DNA from: Pseudomonas anguilliseptica | GTDB taxonomy: Bacteria > Pseudomonadota > Gammaproteobacteria > Pseudomonadales > Pseudomonadaceae | Assembly (NCBI RefSeq): GCF_900105355.1 | Contig: NZ_FNSC01000001.1 | Span: 2,232,001 to 2,296,000, forward strand | Direction of reading: 5' to 3' | DNA: 64,000 nucleotides | Shown here: positions 18,560-28,109 of the stretch, piece after piece | Layout: each line of letters opens with the position of its first letter | How positions within the stretch are numbered: position 1 is the stretch's first letter | The notes under the pieces: model-generated | Database searches by the model: none | What the model was told of the DNA's origin: nothing | The model's input: the letters and a program-made list of their open reading frames with translations, nothing else | Made by a program: the position numbers and the translations under genes

Positions 18560-19575
18560 GCGCCACCCGTATGCCGCCTCCGCAACCGGCGCAGCGCGTC
18601 GGTGCTGCACCGAAGAAATCCGAAGCACCAACGCCGGGCGACGATGGCCCGAGCTTTACCCATCAGCTGCACGCCTGGCTGGAGAATCACCGCGCCAGCC
18701 TGGTCGACAGTCTGCGCCGGTTGGGCAAGCAGCCGATCGGCAGTTTTTTCACCTGTTTGGTGATGGCCGTGGCCCTGAGCCTGCCTATGGGCTTGGCGCT
18801 GCTGCTGGATAACGTCGAGCGCCTGGGCGTGTCCTGGCAGCGCGCGGCGCAGATTTCCCTATTTCTGCAAATTGACGCCACGGATGCCCAGGGCCAGGTG
18901 CTGCGTGAGCAGATCGCGGCAATGGATGATGTCGAAGAGGCCGAATGGATCAGCCGTGAACAGGCGCTGAACGAGTTCCAGCAGCAGTCGGGGCTGGGTG
19001 AAGCGCTCAAGGAGTTGCCGGATAACCCGTTGCCTGGGGTGATCGTGGTCACGCCGCAGCAGGGCGACAAGATTGCCCTGGAAGCCTTGCGCCTGCGCCT
19101 GGCCGAGTTGCCGCGGGTGCAGCAGGCGCAGCTGGATCTGCTCTGGGTCGAGCGCCTGAGCGCCATGCTCAAACTGGGTGAGCGCTTTGTCTTCGGCCTG
19201 ACCCTGCTGCTGGTGATGGCGCTGCTGCTGGTGATCGGTAATACCATTCGTCTGCATATCGAGAACCGTCGCACCGAGATCGAGGTGATCAAGCTGGTCG
19301 GCGGTACCGACAGCTATGTGCGTCGTCCTTTCCTTTATATGGGCGCGCTGTACGGGATTGGCGCGGGCGTGTTTGCCTGGTTGCTGCTGGCCTTTGGCCT
19401 AGATTGGCTAAACGACGCCGTGGTGCGTCTGGCCGGTTTGTACGGCAGCGACTTCGCCCTGGATGGCGTGCCGATGGCCGATGGTCTATCCCTGCTGCTC
19501 GGCGCGGTGCTGTTGGGCTATATTGGCGCCTGGCTGGCGGTTGCTCGTCACCTGAACGAGCTGGCTCCAAGATAA
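18556..19575 (+). CDS. ftsX: Cell division protein FtsX
   Basis: A 339-residue inner membrane protein. A Pro-rich cytoplasmic N-terminus (about 60 residues) precedes the first transmembrane segment (SFFTCLVMAVALSLPMGLAL). A periplasmic domain of about 100 residues (ISREQALNEFQQQSGL is typical of FtsX) follows, then three more helices. It works with FtsE to transmit ATP hydrolysis to cell-wall hydrolase activators. It ends the ftsYEX operon; rpoH has its own leader 109 bases downstream. Confidence 0.97.
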   Translation: MSATRMPPPQPAQRVGAAPKKSEAPTPGDDGPSFTHQLHAWLENHRASLVDSLRRLGKQPIGSFFTCLVMAVALSLPMGLALLLDNVERLGVSWQRAAQISLFLQIDATDAQGQVLREQIAAMDDVEEAEWISREQALNEFQQQSGLGEALKELPDNPLPGVIVVTPQQGDKIALEALRLRLAELPRVQQAQLDLLWVERLSAMLKLGERFVFGLTLLLVMALLLVIGNTIRLHIENRRTEIEVIKLVGGTDSYVRRPFLYMGALYGIGAGVFAWLLLAFGLDWLNDAVVRLAGLYGSDFALDGVPMADGLSLLLGAVLLGYIGAWLAVARHLNELAPR

Positions 19576-19614
19576 GTTATTGTTTTGCTTGATATTGACT
19601 ATGTGTAAGGGAGC

Positions 19615-19630
19615 TTGTACCGCGGTACAA
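19615..19630. promoter_or_regulatory. Perfect 16-bp palindrome in the rpoH leader
   Basis: TTGTACCGCGGTACAA is a perfect palindrome 55-70 bases upstream of the rpoH start codon, between ftsX and rpoH. No T-run follows, so it is not a simple terminator. It could be an operator for a dimeric regulator of rpoH or part of the mRNA leader structure. No specific regulator is recognised. Confidence 0.45.
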
Positions 19631-19684
19631 AGTCCCATGGGGCAGTGCTAGACTGCTCCACGATTCGTAAGTCGGAGGATTCAA

Positions 19685-20539
<855 letters not shown>

Positions 20540-20556
20540 ATCGCGCTACTGTCAGA

Positions 20557-20581
20557 AGCCGCACCCAGGTGCGGCTTTTTT
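20557..20581 (+). terminator. Rho-independent terminator of rpoH
   Basis: AGCCGCAC, a 4-base loop and GTGCGGCT are followed by a run of six T. It lies 17 bases after the rpoH stop and ends 18 bases before the next start codon. Confidence 0.9.
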
Positions 20582-20599
20582 CTGCCCAAGGAAAAGCCC

Positions 20600-21211
20600 G
20601 TGAAATTTACGCCCATACGTCCGCAGCACTGGCTGATCTTTGCCGTAGTCGCTGCCTTGTTCTTTGCCTGGGGCGCTTGGCTGATGCGTCCGCAGCCGGA
20701 CGCGCAACCCCTGCCTTGGCTGGCTGAATGGCAAACCAGGGTGCTTACGCCGCTGGCCGATGATCGGCTGAGCCTGGTCCACCTGAGCGATGCTCTGGAA
20801 GGCGAACTATGGCTGCAGCCGAACCTGGATGGCGCACGCCTGCTGTATCGCGGTGAGTTGCCGGACGGCGATGAAAAATGGTCGCTGGAAGCGGAAGTCG
20901 GTCTGGACAAGGCCGAGCGCGAAAGTTTGCTGGGCGCTGCAGGGTTAAAACCGACGGATAAGGAACAGCCGCTGAGCAGCCAGTTGCTGGTGCCATTGGC
21001 CAATCGCCCGATTATTGCGCTGACCTTGCTTCCGCCGGCGCCGCTGGATGTTGCGCGACTGGCCGCCAGCATCGGTCAGCCGCGTCTGACCCTGGAGTTG
21101 GTCGAGGGGCAGGCCTGGGTTTATCCCGAACTGGGCATGACCGCACACCTGCAGGATGACGAGCTGTACTTCCTTTATGCCGTGCCGCGGCATCTGCTGA
21201 AACAGCGCTGA
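20600..21211 (+). CDS. Single-pass membrane protein of unknown function
   Basis: A 203-residue protein with one N-terminal transmembrane segment (LIFAVVAALFFAWGAWLM, residues 12-29) and a periplasmic remainder rich in Leu and acidic residues. No catalytic motif or named domain is recognised. It stands alone: a terminator precedes it and mtgA converges from the other side, with stops one base apart. The same position in P. aeruginosa is, as I recall, also held by a hypothetical gene. The start ATG follows AAGGAAAAGCCC. Confidence 0.8.
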   Translation: MKFTPIRPQHWLIFAVVAALFFAWGAWLMRPQPDAQPLPWLAEWQTRVLTPLADDRLSLVHLSDALEGELWLQPNLDGARLLYRGELPDGDEKWSLEAEVGLDKAERESLLGAAGLKPTDKEQPLSSQLLVPLANRPIIALTLLPPAPLDVARLAASIGQPRLTLELVEGQAWVYPELGMTAHLQDDELYFLYAVPRHLLKQR

Positions 21212-21212
21212 C

Positions 21213-21950
21213 TTAAACGCCCTTTAACCAGTCCGGCCACCAGTCGGGGCGGCTGGGTTGCAGGCGGTTGAGGTAGTGGCTGCCACCCAGTTGCCACATT
21301 TGCTGACGAATCCAGCCGGCCCGGCGGCTGATGTGCGCGCTCGGGCGGCTGGCACTCCACTCACGCGGGTTGGGCAGCACGGCGGCCAGCAGGCTGCTCT
21401 GCTGGCGTGACAGGTAGGGCGCGCCGACCTTGAAGTGATGCCGCGCCGCTGCTTCGGCACCGAACACGCCGTCACCCCACTCGACGCTGTTGAGGTACAC
21501 CTCGAGAATCCGCTGCTTGGGCCAGAGCAGCTCGATCAAACCGGTAAACCACACCTCGATACCCTTGCGCAGCCAGCTGCGCCCAGACCAGAGAAACAGG
21601 TTCTTCGCCACCTGCTGGCTAAGGGTACTGGCGCCGCGCAGCGAGCCGCCTTGTTGGTTATGTTGCAGAGCTGCCTGGATAGCCGCGACATCGAAGCCCC
21701 AGTGTTCGGCGAACTTCTGGTCCTCGCCGGCAATCACTGCCATCTTCAGATCATCCGGCAGTTCGCTCCAGGGGCGCCAACTGCGCTGCAGGTCGATGGG
21801 CTGATCCATGATCCATGACTCGATCTTGCGCTCAACCATCAGTGCGCTGCCGGGTGGCGGCACCCAGCGCAGTAACAACACCAGCAAGACCGAGGCGAGC
21901 ATCAGCCAAAGCAGGAGTTTGAGCAGTCGACGGACGAGGGATCGAAACAT
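21213..21950 (-). CDS. mtgA: Monofunctional peptidoglycan glycosyltransferase
   Basis: A 245-residue inner membrane enzyme that polymerises lipid II into glycan strands without a transpeptidase domain (glycosyltransferase family 51). A transmembrane anchor (LLKLLLWLMLASVLLVLLL) precedes the catalytic domain. The GT51 motifs are present: VIAGEDQKFAEHWGFD with the catalytic Glu, GASTLSQQVAKNLFLW, RKGIEVWFTGLIE and ILEVYLNSVEWGDGVFG. ATG 21950 gives the usual length; the longer frame adds 23 residues with no anchor character. Confidence 0.96.
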   Translation of the reverse strand: MFRSLVRRLLKLLLWLMLASVLLVLLLRWVPPPGSALMVERKIESWIMDQPIDLQRSWRPWSELPDDLKMAVIAGEDQKFAEHWGFDVAAIQAALQHNQQGGSLRGASTLSQQVAKNLFLWSGRSWLRKGIEVWFTGLIELLWPKQRILEVYLNSVEWGDGVFGAEAAARHHFKVGAPYLSRQQSSLLAAVLPNPREWSASRPSAHISRRAGWIRQQMWQLGGSHYLNRLQPSRPDWWPDWLKGV

Positions 21951-22017
21951 GCGTGCTTGGCCGGGATGAGTTTGCCGGCCATTATAGCTAGCCCTGTTTA
22001 TATAGCTGGAGTGATGC

Positions 22018-22404
22018 ATGGCTCGTCTGTGGTTATTGCTGTCCGCCTGTGCCGGTTTTACCGGTGTCGCTTTGGGCGCCTTTGCTGCGCATGGCCTGAA
22101 AAACCAGCTAACGCCGGCTTATCTCGCGGTGTTTCAAACCGGCACCCATTACCAGCTGATTCACGCCCTGGCGCTGTTCGGCGTTGGCCTGTTAGCCATC
22201 CTGCGCCCCGCGCCGCTGGTCAATTGTGCTGGCGCCCTGTTTGCCTTGGGGGTCGTGCTGTTCTCCGGTAGTTTGTATGTGCTGACCTTGAGCGGTATCA
22301 GTGCCCTGGGCGTGGTCACTCCCTTCGGTGGCCTGGCGTTTCTCGCCGGTTGGCTGTGCCTGGGCGTGGCGGCCTGGAAGCTGGGTGCGCGCAGTAACGC
22401 CTGA
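22018..22404 (+). CDS. DUF423-family membrane protein
   Basis: A 128-residue protein with four predicted transmembrane helices, related to YgdD/YwdK (DUF423). The diagnostic start GFTGVALGAFAAHGLK and the TGTHYQLIHALALF segment are present. It is divergent from mtgA, with 67 bases between the two starts. Function in the family is unknown. Confidence 0.92.
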   Translation: MARLWLLLSACAGFTGVALGAFAAHGLKNQLTPAYLAVFQTGTHYQLIHALALFGVGLLAILRPAPLVNCAGALFALGVVLFSGSLYVLTLSGISALGVVTPFGGLAFLAGWLCLGVAAWKLGARSNA

Positions 22405-22444
22405 CCCACAAGTCAGAAAGCAGGACGAGTGGTAGCCTTTAGCC

Positions 22445-22473
22445 TTGGTCGGCGCCCATGATCAGGCTAGAAT
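22445..22473 (+). promoter_or_regulatory. Sigma-70-type promoter candidate for thiS-thiG
   Basis: TTGGTC and TAGAAT are separated by exactly 17 bases and lie 34 bases upstream of the thiS start codon. No TPP riboswitch (thi box) was recognised in the leader. Confidence 0.5.
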
Positions 22474-22506
22474 GCAGGCCCTTTTCTCAGTTGTGACCGA
22501 GCCGTC

Positions 22507-22707
22507 ATGCGTATTCAGTTAAACGGTGAAGCATTCGAATTGCCCGACGGGGAAACCGTCGCCGGGTTGATCGGGCGTCTGGACCTGACCGGACGGCGCG
22601 TGGCGGTCGAACTCAATCTGGATATCGTGCCGCGCAGCCAGCACGCCACCACCGCTTTGCGCGAGGGTGACCAGGTTGAAGTGGTCCACGCCATTGGCGG
22701 TGGTTGA
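22507..22707 (+). CDS. thiS: Sulfur carrier protein ThiS
   Basis: A 66-residue ubiquitin-like protein that carries sulfur as a C-terminal thiocarboxylate for thiazole synthesis in the thiamine pathway. The C-terminus ends in the required Gly-Gly (VEVVHAIGGG), and the N-terminal strand MRIQLNGEAFELPDG is typical. It is followed by thiG, its partner enzyme, 57 bases downstream. Confidence 0.96.
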   Translation: MRIQLNGEAFELPDGETVAGLIGRLDLTGRRVAVELNLDIVPRSQHATTALREGDQVEVVHAIGGG

Positions 22708-22764
22708 TCCCCGCTCATCGGTTTATCGCGTTCAGACAGCCGCCCACCTTCACGAGGATTACCC

Positions 22765-23559
22765 ATGAGCCATGCGCCCAGCGACAAGCCCTTTACCCTG
22801 GCCGGTCGTACCTACCAGTCGCGTCTGCTGGTCGGTACCGGCAAGTACAAGGACCTTGAAGAAACCCGCCTGGCCATCGAGGCTTCGGGTGCCGAGATCG
22901 TTACCGTGGCGGTGCGCCGTACCAATATCGGGCAGAACCCGGGCGAGCCGAACCTGCTGGATGTGATTTCGCCGAACAAGTACACCATCCTGCCGAATAC
23001 CGCCGGCTGCTACGACGCTGTCGAAGCGGTGCGTACCTGCCGTCTGGCCCGTGAGCTGCTCGATGGGCACAAGCTGGTCAAGCTGGAAGTGCTGGCTGAT
23101 CAGAAGACCCTGTTCCCCAATGTGATCGAAACCCTCAAGGCCGCTGAGGTGCTGGTCAAGGACGGCTTCGACGTGATGGTGTACACCAGCGATGACCCGA
23201 TCATTGCCCGCGAACTGGCCGCCATGGGCTGCATCGCGGTGATGCCTCTGGCCGGTCTGATTGGCACCGGGCTAGGCATATGCAACCCATACAACCTGCG
23301 CATCATCCTCGAAGAAGCGACCGTTCCCGTTCTGGTCGATGCCGGTGTCGGCACCGCGTCCGATGCGACGATTGCCATGGAACTGGGCTGCGAGGCGGTG
23401 CTGATGAACAGCGCAATTGCCCACGCGCAGACCCCGATTCTTATGGGCGAAGCGATGAAGCACGCGATCATCGCCGGGCGCATGGCCTACCTGGCCGGGC
23501 GCATGCCTAAGAAGCTTTATGCCAGCGCCTCGTCGCCGCTGGATGGTCTGATTAAGTAA
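22765..23559 (+). CDS. thiG: Thiazole synthase
   Basis: A 264-residue TIM-barrel enzyme that condenses deoxyxylulose phosphate, dehydroglycine and ThiS-thiocarboxylate to the thiazole phosphate of thiamine. The Schiff-base lysine lies in LVKLEVLAD (about Lys106), and phosphate-binding loops are seen in [20 protein letters not shown] and AVLMNSAIA. The start ATG follows ACGAGGATTACCC. Other thiamine genes are not linked here, as is usual in Pseudomonas. Confidence 0.98.
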   Translation: MSHAPSDKPFTLAGRTYQSRLLVGTGKYKDLEETRLAIEASGAEIVTVAVRRTNIGQNPGEPNLLDVISPNKYTILPNTAGCYDAVEAVRTCRLARELLDGHKLVKLEVLADQKTLFPNVIETLKAAEVLVKDGFDVMVYTSDDPIIARELAAMGCIAVMPLAGLIGTGLGICNPYNLRIILEEATVPVLVDAGVGTASDATIAMELGCEAVLMNSAIAHAQTPILMGEAMKHAIIAGRMAYLAGRMPKKLYASASSPLDGLIK

Positions 23560-23579
23560 AAGCACTTTAAGAGCACAGC

Positions 23580-24299
23580 ATGACTGATTTGCCACAACAG
23601 CCTGAGCCGGCTGAAGACACTTCCAAGCACCGCGCGATCAAGAGTTTCGTGATGCGCGCCGGGCGCATGACCGAAGGCCAGCAACGTGGCCTCGATCAGG
23701 GCTGGCCGAAGTTTGGTCTGCAACTGGAGGATGGCCTGCGCGACTTCGACCAAGTGTTTGGTCGTACTGCGCCGCGCACCTTCGAAATCGGCTTCGGCAT
23801 GGGCCACTCCACCCTGGAAATGGCCGCCGCTTCGCCCGAGCAGGACTTTATCGGGGTGGAAGTACATCGCCCGGGCGTTGGCGCCCTGCTCAACGGCCTG
23901 ATGACGCAGAACCTCAGCAATATGCGTGTCTACAGCTGCGATGCGATGGACGTACTGCGCACCTGTGTGGCCGATGCCAGCCTGGATCGGGTGCTGCTAT
24001 TTTTCCCGGATCCCTGGCATAAGGCCAAGCACAACAAGCGGCGTATCGTGCAGCCGGCGTTTGCCGAGCTGGTGCGGCAGAAGCTCAAGGTCGGCGGTGT
24101 GTTGCACATGGCCACCGATTGGCAGCCTTACGCCGAGTACATGCTGGAAGTGATGAATGTCGCGCCCGGTTACCAGAATCAGGCTGAGGACGGCCAGTAT
24201 GTGCCGCGCCCAACGGAGCGTCCGACCACCAAGTTCGAGCGTCGCGGCGAGCGTCTGGGGCATGGCGTATGGGATCTGAAGTTCCAGCGCATCGACTGA
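23580..24299 (+). CDS. trmB: tRNA (guanine-46-N7)-methyltransferase
   Basis: A 239-residue SAM-dependent enzyme making m7G46 in the variable loop of tRNAs. The SAM-binding motif [15 protein letters not shown], the [20 protein letters not shown] active-site segment and the C-terminal [23 protein letters not shown] are all family hallmarks. It starts 20 bases after thiG on the same strand and is probably co-transcribed with it. The 183 bases after it hold small inverted repeats only. Confidence 0.97.
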   Translation: MTDLPQQPEPAEDTSKHRAIKSFVMRAGRMTEGQQRGLDQGWPKFGLQLEDGLRDFDQVFGRTAPRTFEIGFGMGHSTLEMAAASPEQDFIGVEVHRPGVGALLNGLMTQNLSNMRVYSCDAMDVLRTCVADASLDRVLLFFPDPWHKAKHNKRRIVQPAFAELVRQKLKVGGVLHMATDWQPYAEYMLEVMNVAPGYQNQAEDGQYVPRPTERPTTKFERRGERLGHGVWDLKFQRID

Positions 24300-24482
24300 T
24301 TGATTCACGCGCTGAGGTATCGGCGCAGCAAGACCATAAGCACAGGGATGATTGCACAAGATCGGAATAATCCGACGCCCGCCAGGACGGCTCCTCACCA
24401 AGACGGCACATAAACCCGGGCAGCACTGCCCCGGTCATAAAAACAGCAGCCCTGCCTCAGGCCAGGCTGCGAGGAGATCGCT

Positions 24483-25826
24483 GTGTTGAGAACGCTTTCA
24501 ATTCTGCTGCTGGCTACGTGCGCGCTACAGGCACAGGCCAAAGTCGACAGTGCCCATGCTGCGCGCCTGGGCCAGGACCTGACACCGCTGGGCGGTGAGC
24601 GTGCGGGCAATGCCGCCGGTACCATCCCCGCCTGGGATGGTGGCCTGGCACAACCGCCGGCCAACTACCAGTCGGGCATGCATCACCCTGACCCTTACAG
24701 CGCTGATGCGCCCTTGTACCAGGTCAACAGCCAGAACTTGGCGCAGTACCAGGCGCAGCTGCCGGCGGGCTTCAAGGCGTTGCTGGAAAAAAATCCCGAT
24801 TACGCCCTGCGAGTATTCCCGACCCGTCGTAGCGCCGCAGCGCCGCAGCGCATCTATGACGCTACGCGCTTCAACGCGCAGACCGCCGAGCTGATTTCCG
24901 GCGGTAACGGCGTCGACGGTGCTGCCGCTGGTATCCCCTTCCCGCTGCCGAAAACCGGTCAGGAAACCATCTGGAACCACATCATGCGTTACCGTGGCGA
25001 CAAGATCAGCTTCGTCACCAACCAGGCGGCGGTACTGAGCAACGGTGCCTATAACCTGCTCAAACTGGAACGTGACATCTACTTCCTCTACGGCCGTGAA
25101 GGTGTCAGCCCGCAGGACCTGGACAACACCCTGTTCTACTACAAGTACAAGGTGGTCGCCCCGGCCAAACTCTCCGGTTCGGCGTTGGTGGTGCAGGAAA
25201 CCCTCGATCAGGTGCTGGCGATCCGCAAAGCCTGGCGCTTCAACCGCGGCGAGCGCCGCGTGCGCCGCCTGCCGATGCTGGCCTACGACACCCTGCAGCC
25301 GGACACCAACGGCATGGCTACCGCCGACGTGGTCGACTCCTACAACGGTGCGCCGGATCGTTACGACTGGAACCTGGTCGGCAAGCAGGAAATGCTGGTG
25401 CCGTACAACAGCTACGCCGTGCACCAGAAGGGCATCCCCTACGACAACATCCTGCGCAGCAATACCGTGAATCCGGAACTGCTGCGTTATGAGCTGCACC
25501 GCGTCTGGGTGGTCGATGCCACGCTGCGCAAGGGCTTTAGTCACCCTTATGCCAAGCGCCGCTTCTACATCGACGAGGACAGCTGGCAGATTCTCGCCGC
25601 CGATCTTTACGACAAGAACGGCGAGCTGAGCGGTGTGCAGGAAAGTCATCCGATCAGCTACTACGACGTGCCGATGTTCGGCAGCACCCTGGAGACCATC
25701 TACGACTTCAAGGGCAAGCGTTACTTTGTCGACGGCCTGGATAACAACGAGCCGATGTACAACTTCAACGCCAAGCTGACGCCGCGCGATTTCACCCCGC
25801 AGGCACTGCGCCGCGAAGGTAACTGA
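24483..25826 (+). CDS. DUF1329 outer-membrane-associated protein (LolA/LolB-like fold)
   Basis: A 447-residue exported protein with a signal peptide (LRTLSILLLATCALQAQA). The family start (LGQDLTPLGGERAGNAAGTIPAWDGG) and the region LNGP-like/FPLPKTGQETIWNHIMRY identify DUF1329, a group structurally related to the lipoprotein carriers and often co-expressed with RND or lipid and ester degradation genes in Pseudomonas. The start is GTG at 24483 with a strong GAGGAG 6 bases upstream. A terminator follows, so it is monocistronic. The specific role is unknown. Confidence 0.9.
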   Translation: MLRTLSILLLATCALQAQAKVDSAHAARLGQDLTPLGGERAGNAAGTIPAWDGGLAQPPANYQSGMHHPDPYSADAPLYQVNSQNLAQYQAQLPAGFKALLEKNPDYALRVFPTRRSAAAPQRIYDATRFNAQTAELISGGNGVDGAAAGIPFPLPKTGQETIWNHIMRYRGDKISFVTNQAAVLSNGAYNLLKLERDIYFLYGREGVSPQDLDNTLFYYKYKVVAPAKLSGSALVVQETLDQVLAIRKAWRFNRGERRVRRLPMLAYDTLQPDTNGMATADVVDSYNGAPDRYDWNLVGKQEMLVPYNSYAVHQKGIPYDNILRSNTVNPELLRYELHRVWVVDATLRKGFSHPYAKRRFYIDEDSWQILAADLYDKNGELSGVQESHPISYYDVPMFGSTLETIYDFKGKRYFVDGLDNNEPMYNFNAKLTPRDFTPQALRREGN

Positions 25827-25844
25827 GCCTCGGTCGCACTGAAA

Positions 25845-25871
25845 GAACCGCCTCTTGCAGGCGGTTTTTTT
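25845..25871 (+). terminator. Rho-independent terminator of the DUF1329 gene
   Basis: ACCGCCT, a 5-base loop and AGGCGGT are followed by seven T, 20 bases after the stop codon. Confidence 0.9.
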
Positions 25872-26004
25872 ATGCCTGTTGATCGCTTATCTGCGGCTCT
25901 GGGGCATTGCCCTGGCTGTGCCAGGCATTGATGCAGGACAAGATGCCGGGTAGTCACCCGACTACATTCAGGGCTCTGTGCTAGCGCATACAAGGAGCCT
26001 GACC

Positions 26005-27085
26005 ATGAGCATGATGAAAGCAGCGGTGTTCATCGAGCCTGGACGCATCGAACTGGTGGGCAAGCCTATTCCTCCCGTGGGGCCCAATGATGCGTTGGTG
26101 CGGATTACCACCACGACCATCTGCGGCACCGATGTGCACATCCTCAAGGGTGAGTACCCGGTAGCCAAGGGGCTGACCATCGGCCACGAGCCGGTCGGCA
26201 TCATCGAGAAGCTGGGCAGCAACGTGCAGGGTTACCAGGAAGGGCAGCGGGTGATTGCCGGGGCCATCTGTCCGAGTTTCAGCTCCTACGCCAGCCAGGA
26301 CGGTCATTCCTCCCAGGATGGCGGCTGCAGCTGCCATGGCTACAAACCCATGGGCGGCTGGCGCTTTGGCAACAGCATCGACGGCACCCAGGCCGAATAC
26401 GTGTTGGTGCCGGATGCTCAGGGAAATCTCGCCCCGGTGCCGGATGGCCTGGCTGACGAGCAGGTACTGATGTGCCCGGACATCATGTCCACCGGGTTTG
26501 CCGGTGCGGAGGCGGCCAATATCAAGATTGGTGATGTGGTGGCGGTGTTCGCCCAGGGGGCCAATTGGCCTGTGCGCCACGGCCGGGGCCAAGCTGCGCG
26601 GGGCGAGCAGCATCATCGTGGTCGATGGCGTCGAGCAGCGTTTGCAGATCGCGCGCAAGATGGGTGCGGACGTCACGCTGAATTTCAATCAGGTTGATGT
26701 GGTCGAGGAGATCCTGCGTCTGACCGGGGGCCGTGGTGTGGATGCGGCCATCGAGGCATTGGGCCTGCAATCCACCTTCGAAAGCGCACTGCGGGTGCTC
26801 AAGCCGGGTGGCACGTTGTCCAGTCTGGGGGTGTATTCAACGGATCTGCTGATTCCCCTGGCGGCGTTTCATGCCGGGCTGGGTGACCACAAGATCGTTA
26901 CCTCACTGTGTCCGGGCGGCAAGGAACGCATGCGCCGGCTGATCAATGTGGTGGCCTCCGGGCGCGTCGATTTCGGCGCGCTGGTGACACACCAGTATTC
27001 GCTGGATGACATCGTCGCGGCCTATGATCTCTTTGCTCACCAGCGCGACGGCGTGCTCAAGGTGGCGATAAAACCCTTTCACTGA
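26005..27085 (+). pseudogene. Zinc-dependent alcohol dehydrogenase, frameshifted at a G5 run
   Basis: From ATG 26005 (after AAGGAGCC) the frame carries the catalytic zinc motif TICGTDVHILKGEYP and GHEPVG of medium-chain dehydrogenases. At 26556-26560 there are five G where four (CAG GGG CCA ATT GGC) would keep the NAD-binding sequence AQGPIGLCA in frame. The remaining protein then continues one frame over to 27085 (ASSIIVVDGVEQRLQIARKMGA to VAIKPFH). Removing one G gives about 359 residues, normal for the family. Unusually, the segment after residue 90 is Ser/Cys/His-rich (SQDGHSSQDGGCSCHGY). The homopolymer makes sequencing error or phase variation plausible. Confidence 0.9.
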
Positions 27086-27115
27086 GGCCGATAGCGGCAT
27101 GGCCAGGGAGGCGTA

Positions 27116-27517
27116 ATGTGGCAACTGCATGGCTATCTGTTAGTGGTGGCGCTGCTGCTGACAGGTTGCAGCACCCAGAGTGAGCGCAGTATTCAGGAGG
27201 TGGCTGGCAGTTGGTCGATTCGCCAGTTCAATGAAAGCAGTTTTGCCCTGGGCAAGAGCAGCCATTACCGCGTTTATCATCGCGGCCAACTGGTGCGTCT
27301 GGCGCCGCCGCTGGTCGAGCGGGAAACCAGTGAGCTGCTGGCGGTAGGCCACTTCAACCCTGGGGTGTTTCCTTATCCGGACCTGGTCGTACTGATGCAT
27401 GACCGCTTTACCAATGCGCAAGGCTATGGCGATGCCAGGCTGCGGGCATTTCAGCTGATCTCCAAGCAGGACAGGTTCGAGGTCGTGCCAGTCGAGATAG
27501 GCGCTGCCGGGTTTTAG
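27116..27517 (+). CDS. Small lipoprotein of unknown function
   Basis: A 133-residue protein with a lipoprotein signal: hydrophobic residues 6-16 followed by the lipobox LLTGC, with Cys18 the probable lipidated residue. The remainder is a beta-rich domain with no named family. It starts 31 bases after the alcohol dehydrogenase pseudogene and overlaps the stop codon of the convergent gspC-like gene by 4 bases. Outer membrane targeting is likely, as the residue after Cys is Ser rather than Asp. Confidence 0.8.
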   Translation: MWQLHGYLLVVALLLTGCSTQSERSIQEVAGSWSIRQFNESSFALGKSSHYRVYHRGQLVRLAPPLVERETSELLAVGHFNPGVFPYPDLVVLMHDRFTNAQGYGDARLRAFQLISKQDRFEVVPVEIGAAGF

Positions 27518-28044
27518 TTGCGGCTGCTGGCCTGACTGAGCAATCCGCTAGCGATGGGGTTGGCTGCAGGTGTAAGCGGCTGGCTGGGTTTGTCCGGGAA
27601 GTGCAGGCTCTCGCGGCGACCGTGGCGCAGCAGGGTGGCATGCTGGCGCTGCACACTCTCAAGGGTGACGCCTGGGGCGATGGTGGCGCCGACCATAAAA
27701 CGCTCAGGGACCTGGCCATCTCTGCCGATGATGGCGCTGGAGCGGCTGCTTTGTGGGTGATTGAAGGCAGCCATCAAGGTCAGTTGCAGGGCGGTGGCCG
27801 GAGCCGGGCCGCTACTGTCGAGTAGAGGGACACCGAACAATTTCGCCAACTGCTGCTGATCTATAACCGGTTGTACAGGGGCTTGCTGCACGGGCGTCAG
27901 GTTGATCGGGCTATGCAGTAAGCGCCAGAACGCCGCGCCCTGATAAGCCAGGCTGATACTGCCGGCCAGCAGAAGCAGCAGACACACGCCGGTGATCAAG
28001 TGTTCCGAGATAACTGGCTGGGCCGGTTGGCTGGGTTGCAACAT
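27514..28044 (-). CDS. GspC-like type II secretion inner membrane protein (orphan)
   Basis: A 176-residue bitopic protein. A short cytoplasmic N-terminus leads to one transmembrane helix (LITGVCLLLLLAGSISLAYQ, residues 16-35), a Pro/Gln-rich linker and the GspC homology region: QLAKLFGVPLL, ALQLTLMAAFNHP, SSAIIGRDGQVPERFMVGATIAPGVTLESV, then LLRHGRRESLHFP. It stops soon after, so the C-terminal PDZ or coiled-coil domain of full GspC is missing (XcpP is about 235 residues). In type II systems this region contacts the N0 domain of the secretin; the matching secretin gene lies 2.8 kb upstream on the same strand. Expression may be lower than the protease because of the terminator in front. Confidence 0.85.
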   Translation of the reverse strand: MLQPSQPAQPVISEHLITGVCLLLLLAGSISLAYQGAAFWRLLHSPINLTPVQQAPVQPVIDQQQLAKLFGVPLLDSSGPAPATALQLTLMAAFNHPQSSRSSAIIGRDGQVPERFMVGATIAPGVTLESVQRQHATLLRHGRRESLHFPDKPSQPLTPAANPIASGLLSQASSRN

Positions 28045-28059
28045 AAAAATTCCTTAATG

Positions 28060-28094
28060 AAAAAGCCCATGGCTGCTAAGGCAGCCATGGGCTT
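28060..28094 (-). terminator. Strong intrinsic terminator between metzincin and gspC-like genes
   Basis: A perfect 14-bp stem (AAGCCCATGGCTGC with its complement, loop of 4) is followed on the minus strand by five T. It lies 16 bases after the metzincin stop and 16 bases before the gspC-like start, so it should limit read-through into gspC. Confidence 0.9.
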
Positions 28095-28109
28095 GGGTAC
28101 TACGGCTTC

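Noticed and set aside
22405..22506. Possible TPP riboswitch before thiS
   Set aside because: The leader is only about 100 bases and shows no thi-box sequence; a plain promoter candidate explains the region better.
24300..24482. Small RNA or regulatory element between trmB and the DUF1329 gene
   Set aside because: Short inverted repeats are present (for example around 24416-24432 and 24449-24473), but there is no terminator-like T-run or promoter pattern convincing enough to call.
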